Positions 7,736 to 17,500 of a DNA stretch of 64,000 nucleotides are shown piece after piece. Where the stretch lies: NCBI RefSeq assembly GCF_018070045.1, contig NZ_JAGPYK010000026.1:22565-86564 (forward strand), read 5' to 3'. Within the stretch, counting starts at the first letter, position 1. The number at the start of each line of letters is the position of its first letter. Below the pieces are notes generated by a model that made no database searches, was not told the DNA's origin, and saw only the letters and a list, made by a program, of their open reading frames with translations. The position numbers were made by a program, and so were the translations under genes. The DNA is from Micromonospora sp. U21 (GTDB taxonomy: Bacteria; Actinomycetota; Actinomycetes; Mycobacteriales; Micromonosporaceae).

Positions 7736-9886
7736 CTACTGACGATCGGAGACAAACGATAGGAACGGGCTCGGCTGCCCGCTCCACGACACATGCAGCG
7801 CCTCCCGTGCCCGAGTGCTCGCGACGAAGAGCAGACACCGTTCCCGGAGCAGGTCACTCTCGTGCTGCAATGAGTCCACCTCGGACGGCGTGACCTCCTT
7901 GGCGAACGGCACAGCCCGCGCGGTGACACCGACAACGGCGACGCACCGGAATTCCAAACCCTTCATGGCGTGCATCGTGGCGAGTCGTACCCCGTCGACG
8001 TCAGCGCCCGGCTGGTCTCGGACGAGCGCGGACGGAATCCCGGCATCGGCCAGCGCATCGCGCACCGCGTTCAGCGTCAGGTTGAAGCGGGCGCAGACGG
8101 CGATCTCGCTGGCCGCCACGCCCTGCTTCAACCACTCCCCCACCCGCTCCACCAGTGCCGCAACCTCATCCTGGCTGGTCGGATACCCGGCAGAGTAGGG
8201 CCGATTGCCGTGCAACAGCGATCGGTAGCCGGCGAGGTTGTCGTCACCGTCGCCGCCGAGGTCCTCGACCCGCGAGCCGACCAGCACACCGGTGGACCAG
8301 GCGAGGATCTCCTCGGTGCTGCGGTAGTTGACCCGCAGCCGGTTGCTGCGACCGGTGACGGAGATGCCGAGCGCGCTCAGCGAAACTCGAGAGTCATAGA
8401 TCCGCTGGTGCGGGTCCCCGGTGAGGAAGAGGTCATCCGGGCCGGGTGCCACCGCGGCGCGTAGCACTCGCCACTGTGCGGGGTGCAGGTCCTGCGCCTC
8501 GTCGACCACGACGTGGTCGTACCCGTGGGCGGTGCGGTCGGCGCCGTCGAGCAGCTGCGCGGCCCGCGCGCAGATCTGCAGGTGGGTGTTGGTACCGGCG
8601 GCCGACACCTCCTTCTGGAACATCTCGACGGCGTCCCACACCCGGTCGCGCTGCCGCAGCCCCAGCGCCGACCCGCGGCCGCGCCGGCTGGTCGCCCGGT
8701 ATTCCTCCCGGCTCTGCACGTTGTGGGCCAGGATGACGTGGCGGAACTCCTGCGCCAGGAACTGCTCAGTCCAGGGCAGGTTCAGCCTCCGGCACACCCG
8801 CCGCCAGACCTGCCGCTCGTCCAGGTCGCCGATCGGGGTCGGCACCCGCCCGGCGAGCGCCCGCACGGCACGGTTCGCGAAGGCGTTCACCGTGGTCACC
8901 TCAACCCGCGCCAGCTGATCCTCGTCGTCGAGGAGCAGCGCCAGGTGCTCGCGCAGGGTCGCGGCCAGGGCATTGGTGTACGTGGTGAGCAGCACCCGAC
9001 TGTCGGGCGTACGCGACAGCAGATGCTTGACGCGGTGCAACGCCACCACCGTCTTGCCCGTGCCCGGCCCACCTGTCACCTGCGCCGACCCGTTGTAGGA
9101 GACCCGGTAGGCGACCCGCCGCTGCGACGGGTGGAGGAAGACGCGCCAGGCGGCGAAGGGCTTGTCGAGGATCTCGGCGAGCTCGTCCGGCCGGGTCACC
9201 AGGGTGATGCGGTTCTTCGTGTTGGCGATGGCCACCGCCAGGCTCTCACTCGGCTCCGGCGTCGCGTCCGCTGGCCGGCGCTCGGCCACCACGTCGCGGT
9301 AGACCTCGTCTGGCGTGAAGCCCTCGGCGAGGTACTGCAGAACCTCGAACTGGTCCTCGGGCAGCAGCGTGCCGAACGCGTCGAGCTGAGCCTTGTCGGT
9401 GATCGTGCGGACGGCGCGCAGCACCTGGTCGTCGATGCCGAGGTCACGCAGCACCGTGTTGGAGTGACGGGCGAAGAGCAGCGTCGGCGCCTCCGCCGCC
9501 GCCTTCTCCAGCGCCGGGGTGAGCTGTTCGATCGCGACGACGTTGCGCACCTCCAACGCCCGGGTCGCCGTGTTGACCGTGTAGAGCCGCTTCGCGGCCC
9601 AGGTGTACGCGTCGTCGTGCGGCACGACGTTGAGCAGCAGGAAGGTGTCGCTGCCGTCGTCGGGCGCCAGCACAACCCCGCGCCAGAAGTCGTTGATCCG
9701 GATGGTCCGCATCCGCGGGTCGCGGGCGTTGTTCACCGACTCCAGGTGCAGGCCCTTGTCGGCGTGCAGTTCGGCGATGGTGAGCAGCTGAAACTTGTCC
9801 ATCGCCTTGCGTACGCCAGCCTTGACCTGCTTTTTTAGGACGTCGAAGCTCTCCCAGAAGCTGTTGGCGAAGGCGAGCTGCGGCAC
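7736..9886 (-). CDS. UvrD/Rep-family DNA helicase with RelE-like N-terminal domain
   Basis: The GTG at 9886 is preceded by AGGAGG seven bases away, giving 716 residues. Residues 1-115 resemble a RelE/ParE toxin fold: FWESFDVLKKQVKAGVRKAM, LESVNNARDPRMRTIRI and VVPHDDAYTWA. An SF1 helicase follows, with Walker A GGPGTGKTVV (about 271-280), VVVDEAQDLHPAQW (motif II), GDPHQRIYD (motif III), LRVNYRSTEEI (motif IV), LATMHAMKGLEF (motif V) and LFVASTRARE (motif VI). Enzymes of this kind translocate on single-stranded DNA. The gene diverges from the type IIG gene across 167 bases, so the two may be co-regulated. Membership of a defence module is inferred from location. Confidence 0.88.
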   Translation of the reverse strand: MPQLAFANSFWESFDVLKKQVKAGVRKAMDKFQLLTIAELHADKGLHLESVNNARDPRMRTIRINDFWRGVVLAPDDGSDTFLLLNVVPHDDAYTWAAKRLYTVNTATRALEVRNVVAIEQLTPALEKAAAEAPTLLFARHSNTVLRDLGIDDQVLRAVRTITDKAQLDAFGTLLPEDQFEVLQYLAEGFTPDEVYRDVVAERRPADATPEPSESLAVAIANTKNRITLVTRPDELAEILDKPFAAWRVFLHPSQRRVAYRVSYNGSAQVTGGPGTGKTVVALHRVKHLLSRTPDSRVLLTTYTNALAATLREHLALLLDDEDQLARVEVTTVNAFANRAVRALAGRVPTPIGDLDERQVWRRVCRRLNLPWTEQFLAQEFRHVILAHNVQSREEYRATSRRGRGSALGLRQRDRVWDAVEMFQKEVSAAGTNTHLQICARAAQLLDGADRTAHGYDHVVVDEAQDLHPAQWRVLRAAVAPGPDDLFLTGDPHQRIYDSRVSLSALGISVTGRSNRLRVNYRSTEEILAWSTGVLVGSRVEDLGGDGDDNLAGYRSLLHGNRPYSAGYPTSQDEVAALVERVGEWLKQGVAASEIAVCARFNLTLNAVRDALADAGIPSALVRDQPGADVDGVRLATMHAMKGLEFRCVAVVGVTARAVPFAKEVTPSEVDSLQHESDLLRERCLLFVASTRAREALHVSWSGQPSPFLSFVSDRQ

Positions 9887-10053
9887 GGGCGGAGCCTCCT
9901 GCGTGATCGGTCGGCGCGGCGGATGCGACCCTACCGGCCACGCTATCGGTTTCCGGGCCCACCTGAATCCCATCACTACCGGTAGCTGTCCATAATCCGA
10001 CAGCGATTCACGATCCCCTTGGATCCGATGAGTCACCAGATCCACACTGATGC

Positions 10054-13000
10054 ATGGCCCGCTCGGACGGTACGCCACATGCAAGCCGTAGCCGCCAGAC
10101 GTCACCTCGACCGGAGGTGCGTGCGCCCGACGGTTTTCCCCCTTCGTTGCAGCCGTTGCTGGCCCGGATCGCCGATCGCCGGGCCGCCCGCAGCGAAGCG
10201 ACCCTGCAGGCCGACATTCGACAACTCCTGCTGGCCGGCGACTTCGGCCTCGCTGACTCCCACCTCGACGTCGACCTCGAGGCCCCGGCCGGCGGCGGCA
10301 GGCGCATCGACATCGAGGTCGGTTACACCGTCATCGAGGTCAAGCGCCGGCTCCAGAACGGACGTCCGCTGCAGGAGGCCGAGCGGCAGCTCAGCGGCTA
10401 CGTCCGGTCGCGGAGCCAGGAGAGCAGCCAACGGTACGTCGGCATCCTCACCGACGGCGCCACCTGGCGTGCGTACCAGCTGACCGGCGACTCGCTCACC
10501 CTCATCGACAGCCACGTGCTGGCTGCCACCCGCCCCGACGGGTTGGCCCTCTTCTACTGGCTGGAAGGCGTGCTGGCGACGAGCCAACGGGTCCGGCCGA
10601 CACCCGCCGAGGTGGCCCGCCGCCTCGGCGCGGCGAGCACCTCCCACAAGCTGGATCGCGCCGCGCTCGCCGCACTCTACGAAGAGCACGCGCAGGTCCC
10701 GACCGTGAAATTGAAACGGCAGCTCTGGGCGGGGCTGCTGGACAGCGCGCTCGGCACGCAGTTCGTCGACGACCCGGACCTCTTCGTCGAGCACACCCTG
10801 CTGATGAACAGCGCGCACATCATCGCGCACCTGGTCGTCGGCATCGATGCCATGGATTTGCAGCCGCAAGACCTCATCACCGGGCAACGGTTCGACCAGG
10901 CCCGCATCCTCGGCGTGGTCGAGCACGACTTCTTCGGCTGGACCACGGAGGTGCCCGGCGGCCGCGAGTTCGTCCAGGGGCTCACCCGGCGGCTGGCCCG
11001 GTTCGACTGGCTGCGGGCCGACCACGACATCCTGAAGGTGCTCTACGAGTCGATGATCGGCGCCGAGACGCGCAAACGGATGGGCGAGTACTACACGCCG
11101 GACTGGCTCGCCGAGCATCTCGTCGACACCGTCGTCACCGATCCACTGCGGCAACGTGTGCTGGATCCCGCCTGCGGCTCCGGCACCTTCCTCTTCCACG
11201 CCGTACGCCGGTATCTCGCCGCGGCCGAGGCGGCGGCCGTTCCGCTCGACGCCGCGTTGACGCAGCTCACCAAGCATGTGGTTGGTGTCGACCTGCACCC
11301 GGTCGCCGTGGCGCTCGCACGGGTGACCTACCTGCTCGCCATCGGCCACGAGCGGCTGACCGATCAGCGCGACGCCATCACCATCCCGGTCTACCTCGGC
11401 GACAGCATGCAGTGGCGGGAACGCCGCGACCTCTTCAGCGAGGAGCACGTGCGGATCAGCGCCGGCTACAACGCGAGCGAGGTCGAGGAGTGGCTCCGGT
11501 TCCCGAAGGAGCTGCTCAACGAACCGAGCCGCTTCGACCAGATCGTCGCGGGGCTCGCCAGCATCGCGGCGAAACCGAGAGAGGGGAACGGCCCGCCGTC
11601 ACTGAACGCGTTCTTTCACCGGATGAAGATCGGGCCAGACGATCAGCCGATGATCCTCAGCACCTTCGAGGCGATGTGCCGGCTGCACGACGAGGGGCGC
11701 GACCACATCTGGAGCTACTACCTGCGCAACCTGGCCCGACCGGTCTGGCTGGCCATCGACGACAACCGCATGGACGTCCTGATCGGCAACCCGCCATGGC
11801 TCGTCTACCGTCACATGCCTTCGGGCATGCAAGCGATATTCAAGCAACTCTCGCAGGACCGCGGGCTGTGGCGCGGAGGTCAGTTCGCGACACAGCAGGA
11901 CCTCTCCGGCCTCTTCGTGGCCAGAGCCATCCAGCAGTATCTGTGCGACGGTGGCGCGTTCGCCTTCGTCCTGCCCAACGCCGCTCTCGACGGCAAGCAC
12001 TACGAGGGCTTCCGCAGCGGGCGGTACAAGGACAAGGTCGAGCCGACGGAGGTTGCCTTCAGCGGCTCCTGGGACCTGCGCCGCCTACGTCCCCACCCCT
12101 TTCCGCGGGGCGCCAGCGTCGTCTTCGGCAACAAGGCAGCAACGTACAGCCCGCGCAGCCTTCCATCGATCACTGAGCGGTGGACGGGACACCTCGGCGT
12201 CGATGCCAGGAGCTGGAAGCAGGTCGCGCCATCCATCCAACGGGAACTCGTACCCCTGGGGCGGGCGTCCCTCGCCGAGTCTCCGTACAAGCCACACGTG
12301 CACAACGGCGCGACGATCTTCCCCCGGATCCTCTTCTTCGTCGAGACGGACTCCGGCGGGCGGCTCGGCCTCGGTGCCGGCCGCCGCTCCGTACGCTCCG
12401 CGCGCAGCAACCTTGAGAAAGCCCCGTGGAAGGACCTGCCCGCTCTCGAAGGCGTCGTGGAGGCCGAGTTCATCCGGCGCGTGCTGCTCGGCGAGAGCCT
12501 GGTGCCGTACCGGATCCTGCCGGCGAAGGAAGCAGTCCTCCCGCTTGACGGCGACGTGCTGATGGCAGGTCCCGGATCGCGACTCGACTACTACTTCGGC
12601 CTCGCCGAGTGGTGGCGACGGGCCGAGGCCATCTGGGAGACGCACCGCAACAGCGCTCGTCTCGCCCTGGCCGAGCAACTGGACTTCCGACACAAGCTCA
12701 CCACTCAGTTGCCTGCGCCACCGCTACGTCTGGTTTACGGCAAGTCGGGCATGCACGTCGCCGCTGCGATCGTCGACGATCCAGCCGCGATCATCGACCA
12801 CAAGCTCTACTGGGTCCCAATCGCGACCCGGGAAGAGGGCCTCTTCCTATCCGCAATCCTGAACAGCACCGTGCTGACCGAGCTTGTCCGGCCGATGATG
12901 TCTTACGCCAAGGATGAGCGCGACATCGACAAGTACGTGTGGGACCTGCCCATCCCTCGGTACGACAATGCGAACCCGACCCACCGACGACTCTCGGAGT

Positions 13001-13149
13001 CCGGCCGTGAACAACACCAGACCGTGGCCGGGCTCAGCCTTGTAGAGGGCATGAACTTCGTGACGTTGCGCCGCCGGATCCGCGCCGAACTCACTCGGCA
13101 CCCCGCCACCTCAGAGATCGAGGCCATCGTCACGGAGATGCTCGGGTAA
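10054..13149 (+). CDS. Type IIG-like restriction-modification enzyme (nuclease plus N6-adenine methyltransferase)
   Basis: The ATG at 10054 starts a 1,031-residue protein. The N-terminus holds a PD-(D/E)XK core: D86 in RRIDIEVG, then E95-V-K97 in TVIEVKRRL. The methyltransferase domain has SAM motif I DPACGSGTFLFHAV (from D371) and catalytic motif IV NPPW (579-582), preceded by MGEYYTPDWLAEHLVD, the usual entry of gamma-class adenine methyltransferases. The remaining 400 residues should carry target recognition. Length and order fit single-chain type IIG enzymes that methylate and cut near one site. Its 3' end overlaps the convergent gene by 20 bases. The recognition sequence cannot be read from the protein. 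Confidence 0.88.
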   Translation: MARSDGTPHASRSRQTSPRPEVRAPDGFPPSLQPLLARIADRRAARSEATLQADIRQLLLAGDFGLADSHLDVDLEAPAGGGRRIDIEVGYTVIEVKRRLQNGRPLQEAERQLSGYVRSRSQESSQRYVGILTDGATWRAYQLTGDSLTLIDSHVLAATRPDGLALFYWLEGVLATSQRVRPTPAEVARRLGAASTSHKLDRAALAALYEEHAQVPTVKLKRQLWAGLLDSALGTQFVDDPDLFVEHTLLMNSAHIIAHLVVGIDAMDLQPQDLITGQRFDQARILGVVEHDFFGWTTEVPGGREFVQGLTRRLARFDWLRADHDILKVLYESMIGAETRKRMGEYYTPDWLAEHLVDTVVTDPLRQRVLDPACGSGTFLFHAVRRYLAAAEAAAVPLDAALTQLTKHVVGVDLHPVAVALARVTYLLAIGHERLTDQRDAITIPVYLGDSMQWRERRDLFSEEHVRISAGYNASEVEEWLRFPKELLNEPSRFDQIVAGLASIAAKPREGNGPPSLNAFFHRMKIGPDDQPMILSTFEAMCRLHDEGRDHIWSYYLRNLARPVWLAIDDNRMDVLIGNPPWLVYRHMPSGMQAIFKQLSQDRGLWRGGQFATQQDLSGLFVARAIQQYLCDGGAFAFVLPNAALDGKHYEGFRSGRYKDKVEPTEVAFSGSWDLRRLRPHPFPRGASVVFGNKAATYSPRSLPSITERWTGHLGVDARSWKQVAPSIQRELVPLGRASLAESPYKPHVHNGATIFPRILFFVETDSGGRLGLGAGRRSVRSARSNLEKAPWKDLPALEGVVEAEFIRRVLLGESLVPYRILPAKEAVLPLDGDVLMAGPGSRLDYYFGLAEWWRRAEAIWETHRNSARLALAEQLDFRHKLTTQLPAPPLRLVYGKSGMHVAAAIVDDPAAIIDHKLYWVPIATREEGLFLSAILNSTVLTELVRPMMSYAKDERDIDKYVWDLPIPRYDNANPTHRRLSESGREQHQTVAGLSLVEGMNFVTLRRRIRAELTRHPATSEIEAIVTEMLG

Positions 13150-13561
13150 CAGAGTCGGTCGGCCCCTGCTGGTCCTCCTCCGGCCGCAGCGCCGCCACCC
13201 TGGCCAGCGCCTGCCGGAATGAGCGACCCTGGTCGTCCGGCCCGATCTCGACGCCTTCGAGCCACACCCACCGGCCGCCGTACCACTCGCTGACGTCCAG
13301 CCGGACCCGGACGATCCGCAGCCGGAGCGGCCCGTCGGCATACCGGTAGTCGGACTCGGCAAGCCGGACCACGTCTCCCGGGACGACGCCGACGCGCGGG
13401 ATGACCGGTACGCGGGTCACCGGCACCGTCGACACCACCCCGACCAAGCCTTGCGCGCATGCCCCCGGACGTTGTCGGGCTTCGGCGGCCAGGGCCGCCC
13501 GACGTGCTTGCAGGATCAGCCGGTTGCGGATCTGCGCGGGCGACAGATCAAAGACGTTCAT
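13130..13561 (-). CDS. Hypothetical protein, 143 residues
   Basis: It starts MNVFDLSPAQIRNRLILQAR and is coupled to the upstream gene through an ATGA overlap. The centre (VIPRVGVVPGDVVRLAESDY, LRLRIVRVRLDVSEWYGGRW, VWLEGVEIG) is a run of beta strands of the small-barrel type. No catalytic residues or membrane segments are evident. The family is not recognised. Its stop overlaps the convergent end of the type IIG gene. With its partner and the divergent short GntR gene it forms a small gene set of a kind frequent in Micromonosporaceae, whose role is unknown. Confidence 0.6.
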   Translation of the reverse strand: MNVFDLSPAQIRNRLILQARRAALAAEARQRPGACAQGLVGVVSTVPVTRVPVIPRVGVVPGDVVRLAESDYRYADGPLRLRIVRVRLDVSEWYGGRWVWLEGVEIGPDDQGRSFRQALARVAALRPEEDQQGPTDSVTRASP

Positions 13562-14076
13562 CTCTGGTACGTCCGCAGGCAGCGCATGATGATCGAGTCA
13601 GCCCAGGCCGCGCGGGGGCAGGTGCCGTCGGCCCGGCAGTCCTCGCACTTCCTGATCCGCGCGTCCTCGGTGGGATGCCGCCAGTGCAGGTCCACCAGCC
13701 GGTTCGCCCGCGCGAGCTGAGCGGGGGTGACGAAGAGGTCGCCGTCTGCCTCCGACCCACCGGGTTCAGTTGGCTCGACACCGAACTGCGTCTCGTCGAC
13801 CGGTGTGGCGAACCTTCCGCGGTTCCGCTTGCCGGACCGGTCCGAGTCGTAGCGGGTAACCCTCTGGTTCCGCGCCAGGAATGGCGCCGGCCGCTCCTCG
13901 GGCCGCTCGTAGACCAACGCGCCGTCGCACCGCGAGGTCACCCGCAGCTCCGGTACGACGTGCTCGACAGCCAGCCGCCGAAAGCGCCCCGGAACGTCCC
14001 CGTCCGGCACCGCCTGCCCGGTCAGGTCGAGCACGACCTCCCCGGGCCTCAGGAACCACTTCCATCGCCTGCCCAT
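13558..14076 (-). CDS. Hypothetical protein, 172 residues, with a Cys-containing C-terminus
   Basis: The ATG at 14076 follows GGGAGG. The N-terminus (MGRRWKWFLRPGEVVLDLTG) is basic and aromatic. The C-terminus has HWRHPTEDARIRKCEDCRAD, then GTCPRAAWADSIIMRC, a C-x2-C-x5-C arrangement plus nearby histidines that could bind zinc. It is the first gene of a two-gene operon divergent from the GntR gene across about 120 bases carrying two inverted repeats, so repression by that regulator is plausible. Function unknown. Confidence 0.6.
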   Translation of the reverse strand: MGRRWKWFLRPGEVVLDLTGQAVPDGDVPGRFRRLAVEHVVPELRVTSRCDGALVYERPEERPAPFLARNQRVTRYDSDRSGKRNRGRFATPVDETQFGVEPTEPGGSEADGDLFVTPAQLARANRLVDLHWRHPTEDARIRKCEDCRADGTCPRAAWADSIIMRCLRTYQR

Positions 14077-14091
14077 GTTCCCTCCCGGCGT

Positions 14092-14147
14092 TGCCTGCCG
14101 TGATGACAGGCAGAGTCTACGCCACCTGTAAAGCCTATAAATACAGG
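14092..14147. promoter_or_regulatory. Two inverted repeats in a divergent promoter region (candidate GntR operators)
   Basis: TGCCTG (14092-14097) and CAGGCA (14107-14112) form one palindrome with a nine-base spacer. CCTGTA (14125-14130) and TACAGG (14142-14147) form another with an eleven-base spacer that contains the AT-rich segment CCTATAAA. Both lie between the divergent two-gene operon and the short GntR gene, and share the half-site CCTG(T/C). Binding by the GntR product is inferred. Confidence 0.5.
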
Positions 14148-14194
14148 ATGGGGACGCTTTACTAGCAGCTTCGAGTGAGTGCTTCCCTGATCAC

Positions 14195-14431
14195 ATGCCG
14201 TACGCCCAGCCACTCTGGCGCCAGATCAGAGACGATCTGCGCGCCAAGATCCGGGCCGGCATCTACCCACCGGGAAGTAAGCTTCCCTCCGCTCGCCTAC
14301 TCGCCGAGGAGTACGACACGAGCCACATGACGATCAGGCGCGCGCTGGACTCCATGATCGAGCTTGGCGAGCTGGTCGGCCGAATGGGGATCGGCGTCTT
14401 CGTCGCCGACACGTCCGAGCAGGAGTCCTAG
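14195..14431 (+). CDS. Short GntR-family DNA-binding protein
   Basis: The 78-residue product is almost entirely a winged helix of the GntR type: QPLWRQIRDDLRAKIRAGIY, PPGSKLPSARLLAEEYDTSH, MTIRRALDSMIELGELVGRM and the wing GIGVFV. No effector-binding domain follows, so it probably acts as a dimeric repressor without a ligand, or with a separate partner. Similar short GntR proteins occur on actinomycete plasmids and integrative elements. The paired palindromes upstream are its likely targets. It converges on the DISARM-like operon and is separated from it by a terminator hairpin. Confidence 0.85.
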   Translation: MPYAQPLWRQIRDDLRAKIRAGIYPPGSKLPSARLLAEEYDTSHMTIRRALDSMIELGELVGRMGIGVFVADTSEQES

Positions 14432-14494
14432 ACCATCACACCTGGGCCGACGATCGAAAGTCTCGCGCGATCGGCTGCCGGCAGAGCCGCACAG

Positions 14495-14530
14495 ACGGAG
14501 CCCAGACAACTACCCTTGCCTGGGCTCCGT
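14495..14530. terminator. Bidirectional terminator-like hairpin
   Basis: ACGGAGCCCAG (14495-14505) pairs perfectly with CTGGGCTCCGT (14520-14530) around a 14-base loop. It sits between the convergent ends of the GntR gene and the DrmMI-like gene. Confidence 0.7.
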
Positions 14531-14544
14531 CACGTCAGCGTTAT

Positions 14545-17500
14545 CTAGCGAGCACGGCCTCGACTCACCTGCTGGACGTCGGAGCTTCCGGTCCGCTGCC
14601 GAGGAATGGCCGGGGTCGCCGGATGGCGGAGGCCGTGTCCGGGCGGCGGGGTGAGGGTTGAGGTGTAGTTCTCTCCGTCAACCAGCGGGTTGGCCAGACT
14701 GACCCCGGCAGCGGCCATCCGGTCATACTCGGCGAGGATCAACTCCTTGGTTCGATACGTGCCGAACTTCGCCTCGTCCTTGCGCTTGATGATCGGGAAC
14801 GTCTCCATGATGTAGTCCAAGTCGTCGCGCCCGATGCCATAGAGGTGGAAGAGTAGGGCGTCCAACTCGGCGCGAATAGCCCACCGCCTTTCCACATCCC
14901 ACACGAAAGGCGCACCCTCGCCGCCAAGGTCGCGGACAAACGGAATGATGTCGTGGGCGGTGTGGGCGAGCTCCAAAATGCGCGTCACTAAGAATTGGCT
15001 GTGAACCTTGACGCGGCCGGGAGGAAGCACCGGCAGTTGCTGCGAGATGAAGAAGTTGAGGTGAGTGCCACCCACCTTCAGGCGCGCTGCGAAGTCAAAG
15101 ACAAGCGACGACAGAACCCCGACCAAGGAGGCCCCGAGGCGGACGTCCTCCGTGTTGAACGTTGTGATGGGGAGATTGTTTCCGACAGCAGCGCGGGGGA
15201 AGGCTCCGATAATCGCCGTACGCTCATTAGTAGAGTTCGTGATGTCGCGCCAACCAAGGAGCCAGCCCCGCGTCCAATGCCTGGAAGCGAGCTTCTCATC
15301 GACCTCGCGTTCGGCTACCCAATAACGGGGCACAACTACAGCACCCGGATTCTGCTTCTCGTCCAAGGCAAGGTCACGGGTCCCGCCATTTTCATCGAAC
15401 ATAGCCCAGCGGTGGTCGTAGTGGTGGATCATTTTGGCTTCGTAGAGGGGGTGCATTTTGGCGGGCCCCTTGGTGAAGATGTTGCCGATGAGGGTCCAGC
15501 CGTCGGATTCAAGCTCCTCCCGGGTGTGAAAGAGGTGTGAATCGCTGGTCATGTTGAAAAGGCCCTGCATGAACGACACGCCCCAAGGGTTGCCGTTCGG
15601 GTCGCCCTCCTTGATGAGCACCGGCACTCGCCGGTAGATGCCGAGGGTGATTTCCGCGTCGCGTCGGGAGCGGAAGACGGGGCACGTACCGGTGTTGGGA
15701 TTGAGCAGGGTGATCTCTTCGGGAGTGAGGCTGAACGCCTTGCCGGCCTCGTCCAACTCGCTCGGGTGGTGGAGGAAGAAGGCGAACTCGGCTGCCGGTT
15801 CACGCAGTGCGCGCCCGGCGAGGGACAGGACGCTGAACTTGAATGAGCGATGCACGCCGGGAAATAGCGGTGCCGCGTTTTCGAAGTCGTAGAGTGCCGT
15901 GATCGAACCGTTGAGCACCAGATCCTTGAAGAAGAACTGCGTAGTCGCGTCCGTAGCGATTCCGGTCGGGACAATCACGCCCATCCGACCGTAAGGGCCT
16001 GTCAATTTGCGAGCCTGCTCTGCAAAGACCGGGTCCGTCTTAATCCGGCCACGCCCACAGAGCGGAAAGACTCCCGAATTTCCGGCAAAATGCCGCACGC
16101 CATCGATCTGACGCTTCGCGGCCTCGTATGCCTCGAACAGCAACGGATTCTTAGCGCGCAGCCCATCAATCAGCTTCTTGCGCTTGGCCCCTGCCGCCTC
16201 GGCGACCTCAGCGGCTCGCGCGGAGAAAAATTCTTGTTCCTTGAGCTCAAGGTGTTCCCATGGGGGATTGCCGAGGACACAGTCGAAGCCGCCGTCCCAG
16301 CCGGTGGCCGGGTCGATGTCGGTGCCGCTCCCCGGCACGTCGAAGACCTCGGGGAACTCCAGGTGCCAGTGAAAGAACCGGTACTGCTCGCGCAGCCGGA
16401 CGATCTCGTCGTGGGTCGCCCGCGAGGCGGCGGCCGCCGTAGGGTCGCTCAGGGCTCGGAAGACCCCGTGAGTGACGGCCACCGGGACGCCGGCGGTCTT
16501 CTTCCACATGAACGCCGCGCACCAGGCGTCGGCGACGTGCAGGGCGCGCGCGTACTCGGCGGAGGTCTTCCAGGTCCGGTATGCGGACGCCTGCTTACGG
16601 ACGTCACCAAGGTTGTTGGCGGGAGCGGTCGTGATGCGGCGCAGGTCCCGCGCGAAGACGGTGTTGGCGACCTTCGCCCCTGCGTACAGGTCGAAGAGGC
16701 TGCCCTGCCCCTGCCGCTGCTTGGCGTTCTGCTTCTCCAGGCCTTTGGCGAATGTCTTGTCGTCGCCCTCGATGGGCTTGAACGCCTCGTCGGGGATGCC
16801 GCGCTTGAGCAGCGCTGGCGTGGCCCCAATCAGCGCGTTTCCACGCTTCACGTGGGCGTCGAGGAAGCTGAGCGCCTTGCCCGGCTCCAGGGCTTCCATC
16901 CAGAGCGAAACCTTGGCCAGCTCGACGGCCATCGGGTTGAGGTCGACGCCGTAGATGCATTTGGCGACGACCTCGTGCAGCGCGTGGCGGACCGCATCGA
17001 CTGTCGGCTCGGGGTTGCGTTCGCGGACTGCGGCGACCTGCTTGGCGATCCGGCGGGCCGCCGCGACCAGGAAGTGGCCGGACCCGCAGGCCGGGTCACA
17101 GACCGTAAGCGACAGCAACTCGGAGACGATCGCGTCGGACGGGTCGGGCTGGCCGGCAGCGGTGGCGGCCACCTCGCCGCGCTTGACCGCGTCGTCGATC
17201 ACCGGGTCGAGCGCCGAGTCGAGCAGGCAGTCGATCAGCGAGGACGGGGTGTAGTACGAGCCGGTGGTCTTGCGGGTGTTGCCGGCCAGTGCGACCAGCT
17301 CGAAGGTGCGGTCCACGGCACTGTGCTTCGGCACCAGCTCCAGCAGCGATTCGTAGATCGAGCCCAGCTCTTCGGCGTCGAGATTGCGGTAGTCGACCGA
17401 GCGCCAACGACGGGACCCACCGTCGCGCACCAGCGACAGGTGCCGGATCGCCAGCAACAGGTACTCGTTCGACAGCGACAGGCCGCGCAGCGGGGCATCA

